Shown one piece after another: positions 36,985-49,389 of a DNA stretch of 64,000 bases. A model generated the notes under the pieces. It ran no database searches and was not told the origin of the DNA. It saw only the letters and a list, made by a program, of their open reading frames with translations. The translations under genes and the position numbers were made by a program. Location: contig NC_091131.1 of assembly GCF_040183065.1 (NCBI RefSeq), positions 8,893,501-8,957,500 of the forward strand, given 5' to 3'. The stretch's first letter is position 1, and the number at the start of each line of letters is the position of its first letter. Source of the DNA: Periplaneta americana. Its lineage: Eukaryota > Arthropoda > Insecta > Blattodea > Blattidae.

Positions 36985-37245
36985 CGTGCAAATGGTGCAG
37001 GGTTCTGAAGCTATCACCACTTGCCAAATAGCGCAATATTATTTCCAACTTAGTTCTGGTGGGCATGGCCATTCTCTTTACGAAGAGAAGCCTCTGTCAT
37101 AGAAGCTCGTCAAACTTCTCATGGCAATTCTGAGACGTTTCCTGTACTCTTCAGGATCTTCTTCAGCTAATTCTTTCAACAAGGTATTAGCTGTGCCGTG
37201 CAAATTTCTTCCACGAATCCATTTCTTGATCCATATTCTTTCCCC
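36985..37245 (-). pseudogene. PIF/Harbinger transposase N-terminal fragment
   Basis: The minus strand reads WIKKWIRGRNLHGTANTLLK, ELAEEDPEEYRKRLRI and, after a break, PTRTKLEIILRYLASGDSF with RTLHHLHGIP. These are the conserved N-terminal blocks of PIF/Harbinger nucleases. The fragment stops at the right end of the element at 34489-36977, which probably interrupted it. The catalytic region is absent. Confidence 0.65.
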
Positions 37246-37842
37246 CCACCCTTATTTTCAAAGAATATTTTGTAATTTATAAAGTAACAAGGTGCCAGTT
37301 AGCTGCACATATATTGGTGACATCTTCAGTTTCAACAAACTAATGCCAATTCACCATTGATTTATATGATTACAATCATATTAACTGTAATTGAATACAA
37401 ACTCCACTACGAAGCATAGAACATTCAACGCGCGCTTTTTACATGCCAAGCATGGTTTCAACGTGTGGTCTCAAGTTTAGAGGATTCAAGCACTTGACTC
37501 CTGTAAACTATGCCCGTCTGAACCAGGCCTTAGAGCAGCGGTGACCAAACTGGGTATCGTGATTACATCGCGTAATCAAAGACATTCATACTAGTAAGGG
37601 GAGTTTCCTGTACATTGCTCTCTGTCTCGCTCACGTACTGAAGGTAAGCAGTGTCGGTACCATGTCGCTCTACAAACCCTCTGTCTCTAGGAGGAACAGA
37701 AGGTTTCGTGCAGAATGGGAAGAGGAATTTATTCGCTGTTCTGTGGGAGAAAATGTAATATGTTGCTTTGCTCAACGGTTCAATTAGAAGTAGTATATAG
37801 AAGCGACATTACAGAACATTACGCTGAATACACAGGCATAAC
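37246..37842. other. unassigned sequence
   Basis: CAGCGGTGACCAAACTGG at 37537 looks like a hAT terminus, but no partner end or TSD was found. Confidence 0.4.
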
Positions 37843-37843
37843 A

Positions 37844-37893
<50 letters not shown>

Positions 37894-37905
37894 TATTATT
37901 ATCTA
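37843..37905. repeat. (TTA)n microsatellite
   Basis: Direct reading. Confidence 0.95.
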
Positions 37906-37989
37906 TCAGCAAGTGTTACCATAATTCTTATATACGTGCCTCAATATATAAGCCTACATCTTCCCTTGAATGATAAATCTTTTATACAT

Positions 37990-38500
37990 CTTGATTACAC
38001 AACACGACACAACAACACAAACAAACAAATACAACCACACAGGCGTATACAAACTCAAATATAACACCTGCAACAACTTCTACATAGGACAGACAGGCAG
38101 ATCATTTCAAACACGTTACAAAGAACACATCACAGCCATAACAAAATTACAAAACATTTCCACATATGCAGAACACATCACAAATGCCAACCACACCTAC
38201 AGAGACATCAACACAGACATGGAAATACTGCACTTCCAACCAAAAAGCCAGAAACTCAACACACTAGAACAATATGAAATATACAGACACACGAAAACAC
38301 ACCCCAATGAAATTCTCAACACACAACTCAATTTCAGAACACACACTCTTTGACTCCACATTACACTACACAAACACACTCCCACAGGAAACAAAACAAA
38401 AGGCGCCAAGACCAGCGACGACTAGTTCTGAAGAAGACCAATAACAGGTCGAAACATGTAAACCAGGTACGATAGAATTTAACACAAGAAAGTCATATAA
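37990..38500 (+). mobile_element. Penelope-like element 3' part with open GIY-YIG frame
   Basis: The frame 37970-38353 is open through GVYKLKYNTCNNFYIGQTGR, SFQTRYKEHITAI, AEHITNANHTYRD and MEILHFQPKSQKLN. It ends at a stop after RTHTL, before the SSEEDQ end near 38435. A Cys of the family (KCNTC) is Tyr here. The reverse transcriptase is missing. Confidence 0.85.
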
Positions 38501-38519
38501 TACATATTTCGAAACATAT

Positions 38520-39245
38520 TATTGTTATATCTCATAACAGCCCAGTGAATTACAGTAAATTTTCCATAGTACAATAGTTACAGTGACTAAAATGGAGTAG
38601 CATCAACAAACTCTATTCTCTGGGTTATTTAGGACTAGTGACGTAAATATCTATAATTACCCATTCTCTTGTAATGCGCCTACTAACCTTGTAGCCCACT
38701 ATAATACATATAATTATGTACTATACTGGAGTTCTCCAAAATTTACACGATGCATAGTTAAATTCAAGGTAACGAGAATCAATTTCCAAAACATGTGAAC
38801 AGCGGAGAAATTATTCTGCCTGCAGTTCCCATGGTGATCACGATATTTGTTTTCTTTCTTCGGACATTTTCAGCCGGAAACATGTTCCAATAGATTCAAG
38901 AGATAAACAACAGCTTGACCTGGAATTTCTCCGTTATTTTCTTCTTGGAATAGCCGAAATACTTAACAGATGTACTGCTGAAATTGACGAACCAATGGTA
39001 GCCTCTTACAAAGTGAAACAATACTTTCACAGCTGACGTTTTCAGAAACATAGATAGAAGATATTTGTGATTTCTACATGGAATTTAAAATTCTGCAGTT
39101 CAGGAATGTTGGCGAACTGAGCAGTGTCGGAAGGTAGCGTCGTGAGTGAGAACTCTTACGAATGTGATACTTCGTCTACGTCCTTAAAGTAAGTAACTCG
39201 TACTTTAACACAATCTGGAATGTTATAATGTAGTAGCCTATAACA
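38520..39245. other. unassigned sequence
   Basis: No frame, family or element end recognised. Confidence 0.4.
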
Positions 39246-39253
39246 TAATTAAT

Positions 39254-40535
39254 AGGGAGCGGATTTTTATGTACTAAAAATTTAAATATATTTATTTTTT
39301 ATGTGCTAAAAAGTACGAAAATATTTGCTAAAAACAAAAAAAAATATTTGCTAAAAACAAAAAAATATTTGTTTTAAATATGACAAAAATACCTTACTTA
39401 GCTTGGAAAAAAAAAAATGTTACTAGGTACTCACCAACCACACTTGAGTGCTAGTAGTTGGCCGAGAATTGCAGTGAACAACAAAGGTCATCTCCAAATT
39501 CTCCATCACAAATGCATGCCGATTATCTCTGAACAACGACTTATATTGTGAAAACGACCTTTCCGCATCACAGGACGTCAGACGTGCATATTTAAAGAGA
39601 GGAATGTCGCAAACACAAACACCGTCAATTTCACCTACAGGCACACCCTCCAATACTTGAGCAACTTTACACATTTTTTTTATATCCACTGTTTTTCCCA
39701 AACACATTCTGGAATTTGTCCCTTAGTAATTGTGCTTCTGAACCTGGTAGCGAGTCTAGTTTAATTTCCACGGCACGCACCTCCCTGTTTCAGACAACAG
39801 GTTTTTGGATGTTTCGAATTTTTTATGGTGTCACACAAAAAGCTTAGATTTGCTAATAGGAAAGCCAAATCGTTTTTTAAATAACCATCTTTCAGTATAT
39901 CTTGAAGGATATCGATTGACCAAGCCCGATAACAGGGAATCACAACAAGTCTACTTACTTCATGGACATGAGCGAGAAGCGAGAGATTTGTTTAAATTAA
40001 ATAATGTACATACCCGAGCTCTTATCTGTTGTGTTTCACAAACAAAGCGTGGAATGAAATCATCTTCAGCAACAATAAACATTCCTAATTATGTGTTGCA
40101 AGATCTCTCCTCCTTGTCCATGTTAATTTATTCTCTAATAATAACATTGATATGCTGCCTAGCAGTTCTCAGAACTTGAGGCGATACTATTACAAAAATG
40201 GATCACGGATACACCACACAGCGCTTAGAAACTCGAAGCAACCAAGAATTCTTAAAAAGATAACGTACTTCTGAGTGACATAATTGATTTAGTTTTAAAA
40301 TGTTTCAAAGTTCTTGTAAAAAATTATTTAAGTAAAAAAACTCAAGATTTATGTGTTTATAATAGCTTTCCTCAAAATATGTATTTACATAATTTTTTTG
40401 TGAAAATATGTGTTTTATGTGAAATAAAATTCGGGTTTTAAACTTGAAACATCATGTTCGGAATTTTTAACTTTGTTAATTGTGTGTTATCACACGCAAA
40501 AATAATATTTAATTACATAGAAATCCGCTCCTTAA
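39254..40535 (-). mobile_element. hAT-like deletion derivative
   Basis: Left AGGGAGCGGATTTTTATG and, inverted from the right, AGGAGCGGATTTCTATG pair. TAATTAAT is found at 39246-39253 and 40536-40543 as a possible 8-bp TSD. It contains a broken minus-strand hAT transposase. Confidence 0.65.
39423..39943 (-). pseudogene. hAT transposase C-terminal remnant, second family
   Basis: Minus strand: AWSIDILQDILKDGYLKNDL, then after shifts MCKVAQVLEGVPVGEIDG and [20 protein letters not shown] with MENLEMTFVVHC. It is homologous to the C-terminal dimerisation region of the intact transposases at 26224 and 47168 ([18 protein letters not shown]) but clearly diverged, so a related older family. Confidence 0.75.
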
Positions 40536-40650
40536 TAATTAATGTGCGGGAATTACATCTTGAAAGTAACGAGGAAAATCGGCGACGGTGTATAGTGAAG
40601 ACAGACCATTCTTATCAGTTATCACATTCGATTACATTTTTTCTATATTA

Positions 40651-41670
40651 GGCCCGGTTGCAGAAATGCAAGTCAAATCAGTTCCTGATCACCAATCAGC
40701 TGATGCCTGATTTATTTGATTGTTCACTGCGTTGCACAAACGTGAATCTCCAATCAACCTGTCTCGATTTACTAATTGCTGATTTGAGAAAGAAATGTGT
40801 AACATTCCTAACTACTCAGCAAAGATTTGATTTGTGGACCCTAACAAGATCACCCAAGACCGCCTGAAAAATTCCAACAGCATAAAATCTCAGCGTTATT
40901 TAGAACTTAGTTCATAGGAGAAAATGATAGGTTTCGATTTGTCTGTCTGCATATATTTGTTTCAATTTTTGAAAGTAACAAAACATAGGCCTACGAATCC
41001 TTACTTAACTTAAATCTTTGCTCAAATTCTCTGTCATTATACATAAAAACAATTCATGTCTATCACGGAAATGCCTTCTTCTTAATATTTCCTTCATTCT
41101 AAAATTTCTTCATTACAAGAATTCATTATGTCGAAAACAATATTATTACGCTAACTATTTACTAACTTATATAAATTGCAATAACTGCACTATAAAGAGA
41201 ACAACATATTTACTTGATCAGTGATCAGTCACTTAACCAGCAAAAATCTGTTTATCAAATCTGGTGGAAGACTGAACTCCGATCAAATACTGATTGTTCT
41301 TTCTGCAACAGAAATAGAACTGATGGCCAATCAAACCTTCCTTGATCGCCAATCATATTTAATCGGTTGAATAATTTCGAGGGAAAAATTGTTCCGGAGC
41401 CGGGTATCGAACCCGGGACCTTTGGTTTAACGTACCAACGCTCTACCACTCCCTCGAAATTATTCAAATCAACTTTACAGGGAGTTATACCTGAAATCTT
41501 GATTTGCAGTAGCTCAGTGGTAGAGCGTTGGTACGTTAAACCAAAGGTCCCGGGTTCGATACCCGGCTCCGGAACAATTTTTCCCTCGAAGTTATTCAAA
41601 TCAACTTTACAGGGAGTTATACCTGAAATCTTGATTTGCATATTTAATCGGTGTTTCTGCAACCGAAAAT
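40651..41670. mobile_element. possible TIR element (CGGTTGCAGAAA ends)
   Basis: CCGGTTGCAGAAATG at 40653 and the inverted TTTCTGCAACCGAAA at 41656 face each other. The right end lacks the outer GGCC and no TSD is clear. No coding. A tRNA-like foldback (41368-41638) is inserted near the right end. Confidence 0.45.
41368..41638. repeat. tRNA-Asn-like foldback retro-repeat, 14-bp TSD
   Basis: CATATTTAATCGGT flanks it at 41354-41367 and 41639-41652. The order is: tail start and tRNA-like on the minus strand (41392-41450), tail on the plus strand (CCTGAAATCTTGATTTG), tRNA-like on the plus strand (41509-41574, 5' acceptor strand lost), then tail again. The mirrored heads make the two-strand open frames seen here. 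Confidence 0.85.
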
Positions 41671-41974
41671 AATCGAATTATTTAAAGTAAAGCATGTATT
41701 ACAATTGGATGCACTTATGCAATATGGAACCAACCACCATTTTATGAATATCTGAATTTCTATTGCAAAATGTGTCTTAATGTCTATAGTTTCTTATACA
41801 AAATAGAACCAACTCCAATCTGTAACGTGCTGCCCTATAGAGAAATCTGAACCAACCACCAAAAACAGAATCCATAGTGCAGTGTTTTGCAATTTAGAAC
41901 CAACTCCAAGCTGTCAGTTCCCATGTTTGTTTTGTGTAAATATGGGAGTTTGAATACAATTTTTTGCTAATAGG

Positions 41975-42038
41975 AGTGATATATTATATTATATTATATT
42001 ACATTATATTATATTTATTATATTATATTATATTATAT
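41975..42038. repeat. (ATATT)n array, left of the LTR
   Basis: Direct reading. It continues at 42830-42895 on the other side of the LTR, so the LTR inserted into a pentanucleotide array. Confidence 0.9.
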
Positions 42039-42829
42039 TGTAAATTTTATTAGTAACAACAATGTAATTTATTCGTCACAACAATAATTCCTTTCTACAA
42101 TTCACCTTAAACGCTCTCGTCAACAATTGGATCTTCACTCAACACAGTATTCGTTATAGCACTCCACCGACGACAATGACAATTTACTTGGACTATTACG
42201 CACAACAATGAACTATTAATCTTAACTAATATTTACAAAGCACTATTTACAAATCAGAACTACCAGTTCTCAGTTCACAGATCTTCTATCTCAGTCACTC
42301 GAGTTCACAGTATCTCGAACCACAGACCTTCAGAGACAGTTCACTGTACTCGAACTCGGGTCCCTCCAACTGCGGTCCACTGCACTCGAACTCAGGTCCC
42401 TCCAACTGCGGTCCACTGCACTCGAACTCAGGCCTTCGGCTGCTGACGCAGTTGCGGACGCACACTCGAGTCGAACTCCGGTGCACAAGACTGGCTTCCT
42501 TGCTCTGGCTTTCTCACTGACTGAATAACTGAAAAACTGCTCGAGTTCGCTGGAGCTTCTTCTTTTATAGCAAAATCATAGTTGCGAGAAATTTCTACAG
42601 GTGTGTAGAGAATTATCTGGATATCTCCACTTCGACGCACTTCTGGAAGGGTCGGGAAGGTCCATTCCCCCTTACCCCGCATGCAGCACTTGCGCGTGCA
42701 CTCTCCCCTCGTCGCGTGGGCCTTTCCTCTCTCCGCCGCGCGCCGTCCCACATGCTTCATGAAGCCCGCGCGATATGCTCTCTCTCGCGGGACGCTGGTC
42801 GTGAGTTCGAATCTCACGTCGCTGTCACA
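42039..42829 (-). mobile_element. solo LTR of an LTR retrotransposon, 791 bp, TSD ATAT
   Basis: Read on the minus strand it runs TGTGACAGCGACG...TTTACA, i.e. TG...CA, flanked by ATAT. It contains a TATA-like CTATAAAAG, AATAAA near its 3' end, and a 36-bp unit repeated in tandem (CTCCAACTGCGGTCCACTGC around 42365 and 42401). No internal coding region or second LTR lies beside it. The superfamily is undetermined; a 4-bp TSD suits Gypsy-type integrases. Confidence 0.75.
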
Positions 42830-42990
42830 ATATTATATTACATTACATTATATTATATTATATTATATTATATTATATTATATTATATTAAATTATAGCA
42901 ACCAGAGTAATGTTAATGTATCAAAGAAAGTTGTAGAACCGAAGATGTTTAGGTATCAAATATGTAACTGCAGAAGAAAATCCAATGAAT

Positions 42991-43245
42991 TTTTATTTTA
43001 GTAGGTTATTTTACGACTCTTTATTAACAGCTTAGGTTATTTAGCGTCTGAATGAGATGAAGGTGATTATGCCGGTGAAATGAGCCCAGGATGCAACACC
43101 GAAAGTTATCCAGCATTTGCTCATATTGGGTTGAGGGAAAACCCCGGAAAAACCTCAACCAGGTAACTTACCCCGATCGGGAATCGAACCTGGGTCACCT
43201 GGTTTCGCGGCCAGACGCGGTAGGCGTTACTCCACAGGTGTGGAC
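42991..43245 (-). repeat. SINE family 1, full-length, minus strand
   Basis: Head GGAGTAACGCC, B-box-like GGTTCGATTCCCGATCGG, body GGTTGAGGTTTTTCCGGGG, 3' end CGTAAAATAACC. Confidence 0.88.
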
Positions 43246-43735
43246 AGGATGATGTTGATGGAATCAATGGTCCCCTTGACTTCACCTTGGAATGGTAAGT
43301 CAATGTATGAACAAATGCTAATGAATATATTATTTTTTAAATTTTATTTGTAATCCCACAATTAGTGTCTCGGATGTTTAGTTTTCCAATAATAAAGTGT
43401 TAAACATGGATTTGAATGTTGCCTCAACTCTCTCTCATTTGAATCACAGAAGTAGGAACCAACCGCCAATATCCATTTTTGCAATAAGCAATATGGAACC
43501 AACTCCAATGTTGCCCTTCTACTCTGTGCGAGTCAAATACTGATGCGAGCTACACCATTGATCTGAAAGAGCATTTCAGAATATTAATAATGCAATCATT
43601 ACTTTCGTAATAGTATTATTGATGTAGAATTTTATTTGTAACGATTTGCTAAAACAGGTGTAGCTCAAAAGCTGTATTTTGGACTTGGTTCCATATTGCA
43701 TAAGTGCATCCAATTTTGTCTTCCTAATGGCGGTT

Positions 43736-43946
43736 ATATCTATGATAATATACAGGGAGGTACATAAGTATGTATGCAGTTATACAATATAGTTTTATTA
43801 AGTACAAATGATGATTGCAGACTAGTTACATGACATATTATATTATATCTATGATAATATACAGGGAGGTACATAAGTATGTATGCAGTTATACAATATA
43901 GTTTTATTAAGTACAAATGATGATTGCAGACTAGTTACATGACATA
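43736..43946 (+). repeat. perfect 109-bp tandem duplication
   Basis: TACAGGGAGGTACATAAG at 43751 recurs at 43860. Both units run to GACTAGTTACATGACATA with no difference seen, so the duplication is recent (or an assembly artefact). Confidence 0.85.
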
Positions 43947-44224
43947 AATCGACAATCGACATCAATTTAACTGCTTGATCGATTCGTTATCGATTGTAAT
44001 CCTCATTTGTACAGTACGTTCGCGTCACGCTTGATCCAAAGAATGCGGAAAGATCCCAACCGCTGATTGCTTCATGCTTCAGGGATGCGCGGGATGTATG
44101 TTACTGGTCGTTGCCACAGCTTGGTACAGTCTGAGATGTTAGCAAATACCTTACTATAATAATAATAATAATAATCATCATCATCATCATCATCTTCCTA
44201 ACAAGTATTAGGCCAAGTGGCCTG

Positions 44225-44922
44225 TTACAGTCTCAAACTAGAATTTTCAGTCCATCTCTTCTTTGGACGGCCTAGAGATCTTTTGCCATATGGATGGTAA
44301 TGAAGCAGTGCTTTTGGAATTCTGCATCGATTCATTCGTTCGAGATGACCCTTCCACTGAAGTTGATATTTGCTGATGAACTGCATAATGGGTTCTATTT
44401 GAAGTTCTTGCATTAGGTCCTCATTTTTTTATGATCCCAGCGAGTATATCCAGCTGTTGCTCTCATAAACCTCATCTCACTTGCTGTTATTCTACTGACA
44501 TCTTTATTCTTCACAGTCCACGCTTCGCTGCCATAGCTTAATACTGGCTGTGCTAAGGTTTTATACAAGCCTATTCTTGTGTGTCTTTGTACTAGTGAGG
44601 GTTTCATGATTTTATTAATGATCCCCATGGTTTTATTATATTTACATATTTTTTCAGCAATATCTACTTCATCATAAGGTGATAGTGTATAGCCAAGATA
44701 AGTGAAGGTATTTACTCTTTCTATTATTTTATTATTCAAACAGATTTTGCTTGGTACAGGGAATTTCCCACAAAATGACATGATTTTCGATTTTTCAATA
44801 TTAATTTCCATGTTATATTTTTCACTGACCTTATTTAAATTGTGTACTGAATATTGTAAATCATCTTCAGTTGATGCCATGAGAACTAAATCATCAGCGA
44901 AAAGTAAAGCATCAAGCTGCAA
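44225..44922 (-). pseudogene. LINE reverse transcriptase, motif C to C-terminus
   Basis: DALLFADDLVLMASTEDDLQ (motif C, catalytic FADD), INIEKSKIMSFCGKFP, FTYLGYTLSPYDEVDI, YKTLAQPVLSYGSEAWTVKN and RWDHKKMRT. A frameshift follows, then QWKGHLERMNRCRIPK and GKRSLGRPKKRWTEN. It is a different LINE family from 7909-8656. Confidence 0.88.
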
Positions 44923-44974
44923 ATTTCGATTAATTGGAATAAATCCATGTCGTGTCTGTCGCCAATCTTGAATG

Positions 44975-45033
<59 letters not shown>

Positions 45034-45428
45034 AACAGAAGTGGTGAAAGGCCACAGCCTTGTCGTACTCCACTATAAATGGGTCGCCACTGTGAAAGTT
45101 TATTGTTGCTTCGAATTGCTATGATGGTTGTTTTATATATATTGTAAATATTTTGTATAATCTGTTGAGGTACTTGATCATCTGCCAAAATCTGAAGTAA
45201 TTTATTCCGATTGACTTTATCAAAAGCCTTTTTAAAGTCAATGAATGCCATATGCGTTTCTAAATTAAATTCTCTATGTTTCTCAACCAGTAATTTCAAT
45301 GCGAAATATCCATCACAACAGGATCTTCCTCGACGAAAACCATTTTGTTCCTCACTGATAATATTGTCGTAATGCTTATTGAGTTTGTTTTTCAAAATAT
45401 TTGCATAAATTTTATATCCTGCGTTCAA
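44886..45428 (-). pseudogene. LINE reverse transcriptase, palm region
   Basis: Minus frame: NGFRRGRSCCDGYFALKLL, HMAFIDFKKAFDKVNRNKL (RT motif A with catalytic Asp) and IYSGVRQGCGLSPLLF (motif B). It then runs into poly-(Ile-Tyr) from the TA array and loses frame near GDRHDMD. Motif C (FADD) is on the next frame at 44413-44922. Confidence 0.88.
44977..45029. repeat. (AT)n array within the LINE RT
   Basis: Direct reading, ~26 AT units, replacing coding sequence between RT motifs B and C. Confidence 0.95.
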
Positions 45429-45473
45429 TAAACTTATTCCTCTATAATTATCCGTATCTGGGTTTTAGTCCGG

Positions 45474-45474
<1 letters not shown>

Positions 45475-45537
<63 letters not shown>
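45475..45537. repeat. (TAA)n microsatellite inside a palindrome
   Basis: About 21 TAA units; flanked by CTGGGTTTTAGTCCGGTA on the left and its exact complement TACCGGACTAAAACCCAG on the right. Confidence 0.95.
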
Positions 45538-45538
<1 letters not shown>

Positions 45539-46019
45539 CGGACTAAAACCCAGATTATGAACCGTCTAACCCGGAAGCAACGTTCTGTTGCTCTCTTTCT
45601 GAGCTCTGTTGCCACATAGTGGCGCGAGATTCAAAGCATGTTCAGCGTTTGTCACCGATATGTTTAAAATAACTACTGTCTATAGTTCTCGATAACACTA
45701 TCAACAATGTTAGTAATTAAAATGACTGTTTTAAGAAAGCACGAGCTAATGACGCTGGTACGAAATGCGACTCTTAATGCACGTGGTACTGCAAATGAAC
45801 TGGGAAGTTCGGCAACACTGTCTCCGTGATTCCGTTGCCAGATTTTCGTTAGCAGACGACACTTTCAAGCCAGGTCCAATGAAAAGCTCCGTTCTCCTTT
45901 TCCCCTCCAACCCCCCACACTCAACGTGTCATTACTGCACAGGCACCCCCTTTGACCCGCACTTTCCTCTCGCCCACCCAACTACTTCCTGTTTAATCGG
46001 TTCATAACCTGGCTTTTAG
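45538..46019. mobile_element. MITE candidate (CTAAAACCCAG ends)
   Basis: CTAAAACCCAGATTATGAAC near 45543 pairs with the complement of the right end, CTAAAAGCCAGGTTATGAAC (to 46019). Left has five extra bases (CCGGA). TA flanks are present but weak evidence. No coding. Confidence 0.6.
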
Positions 46020-46021
46020 TA

Positions 46022-46685
46022 TAGCAGCATTGGCGCGAGTGCGAAATATCGCGGATCTGACATCTAGCGAAGAGGGTTGGAATTATGTCCACGCATACAA
46101 ATATTAACATAGCGAAATTCGGACTATTGTTTAAAACGTGAGTTACTAATGTGGAATTATATATGAAACACTTAAGAAATGTTGAATAGTATTGAATGTA
46201 AAATTATTATCTTATATCAAAGCTGCATATTATGAGAAATATTGCATACTTCATATTACTTTCCGTAATTAATTGTTACATATTTTTTCTTTGGTTTACC
46301 GAGACAAAATCAATCTGATATTAGGAATGAATTTACAGTAATGTTTTTTTATACGCATTGCTGACAACTGCAAAGACAAAATTGACAGTAATCCGATGCT
46401 TGTAATAATTATTAAAGGCATGTGGACAACAATAAAACTTAATTTTTGATAAAACCTTAAAATCCAATACATTTTAACTTCCATTCATTTATTAAGTCTA
46501 GATAAAAAACTAATTTGTATTTTTCTATCAACACAAAGACGAAGTAATTAGGCCTACTAAAGAATGTTGTTGACTCACGTTTTATGAACTGTCGGAAATC
46601 GAAAGTACGATTTGGAGCAATTTGTAATGCCGTCATTGTAGCAATTATAAACATCACATATACACCCTGACATTTTAACACAGCA
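46022..46685. other. unassigned sequence
   Basis: Short frames without motifs; TAGGCCTA at 46550. Confidence 0.4.
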
Positions 46686-46693
46686 CTAATTAA

Positions 46694-48889
<2,196 letters not shown>

Positions 48890-48897
48890 CTAATTAA

Positions 48898-49065
48898 TAA
48901 AACTATTAACTAGTCCAGCAACAATATACATTGCAGTTGATTACAGCTTGTTTCGTGAGTATCTCCACACCGGCAGGTAGGTAGCAGCACCAGCGTCGTT
49001 CGCACGCAAAACTGCAAACTGTCCGGTATTATTATAGTAAGGTATTTGATGTTAATGATAGATTT
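48898..49065. other. unassigned flank
   Basis: Contains TATTATTATAGTAAGGTATT at 49028, the exact complement of sequence at 44145-44165 beside the LINE. Confidence 0.5.
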
Positions 49066-49312
49066 TTATTTTATTTTATTGGGTTATTTTACGACGCTGT
49101 ATCAACATCTAGGTTATTTAGCGTCTGAATGATATGAAGGTGATAATGCCGGTGAAATGAGTCCGGGGTCCAACACCGAAAGTTACCCAGCATTTGCTCA
49201 TATTGGGTTGAGGGAAAACCCCGGAAAAAACCTCAACCAGATAACTTGACCCGACCGGGATTCGAACCCGGGCCACCTGGTTTCGCGGCCAGACGAGCTG
49301 ACCGTTACTCCT
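49066..49312 (-). repeat. SINE family 1, full-length, minus strand
   Basis: Head GGAGTAACGGTCAGC, GGTTCGAATCCCGGTCGGG, GGTTGAGGTTTTTTCCGGGG, 3' end CGTCGTAAAATAACCC. Confidence 0.88.
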
Positions 49313-49389
49313 GTTAGTGATAGTAGACGTGTTTGCTTATGTACTTCTTTTAAATACGTTTGATATGTCTGTGCTGTGCATTAAATTAG

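Larger units (their letters stand above)
41697..43722. mobile_element. TIR element with GAACCAAC motif array, holding an LTR and a SINE
   Basis: GGATGCACTTATGCAATATG at 41707 is mirrored at 43688-43712; the inverted ends cover ~30 bp. Near both ends GAACCAACC(A/G)CC or GAACCAACTCC recurs (about 41725, 41806, 41850, 41897, 43457 and 43494). No transposase seen. The solo LTR and a SINE are later insertions. Confidence 0.65.
44157..45470 (-). mobile_element. LINE 3' half with reverse transcriptase, minus strand
   Basis: From RT palm through thumb to the C-terminal region and a simple-repeat 3' end ((ATG)n/(ATT)n at 44157-44195). Frames are broken; an (AT)n run replaces part of the palm. Confidence 0.88.

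Noticed and set aside
37537..37560. hAT terminus CAGCGGTGACCAAACTGG
   Set aside because: No matching inverted end and no 8-bp TSD found within the following kilobases.
41255..41672. Two overlapping 100-135-codon frames on opposite strands
   Set aside because: Both arise from the inverted tRNA-like repeat; the protein-like repeats (GSGTIFPSKLF, EPGIEPGTFGL) are SINE translations.
42295..42817. Minus-strand frames of 63 and 129 codons with ECSGPQLEGPEFE repeats
   Set aside because: They lie within the solo LTR; the peptide repeat is the 36-bp tandem duplication of the LTR.
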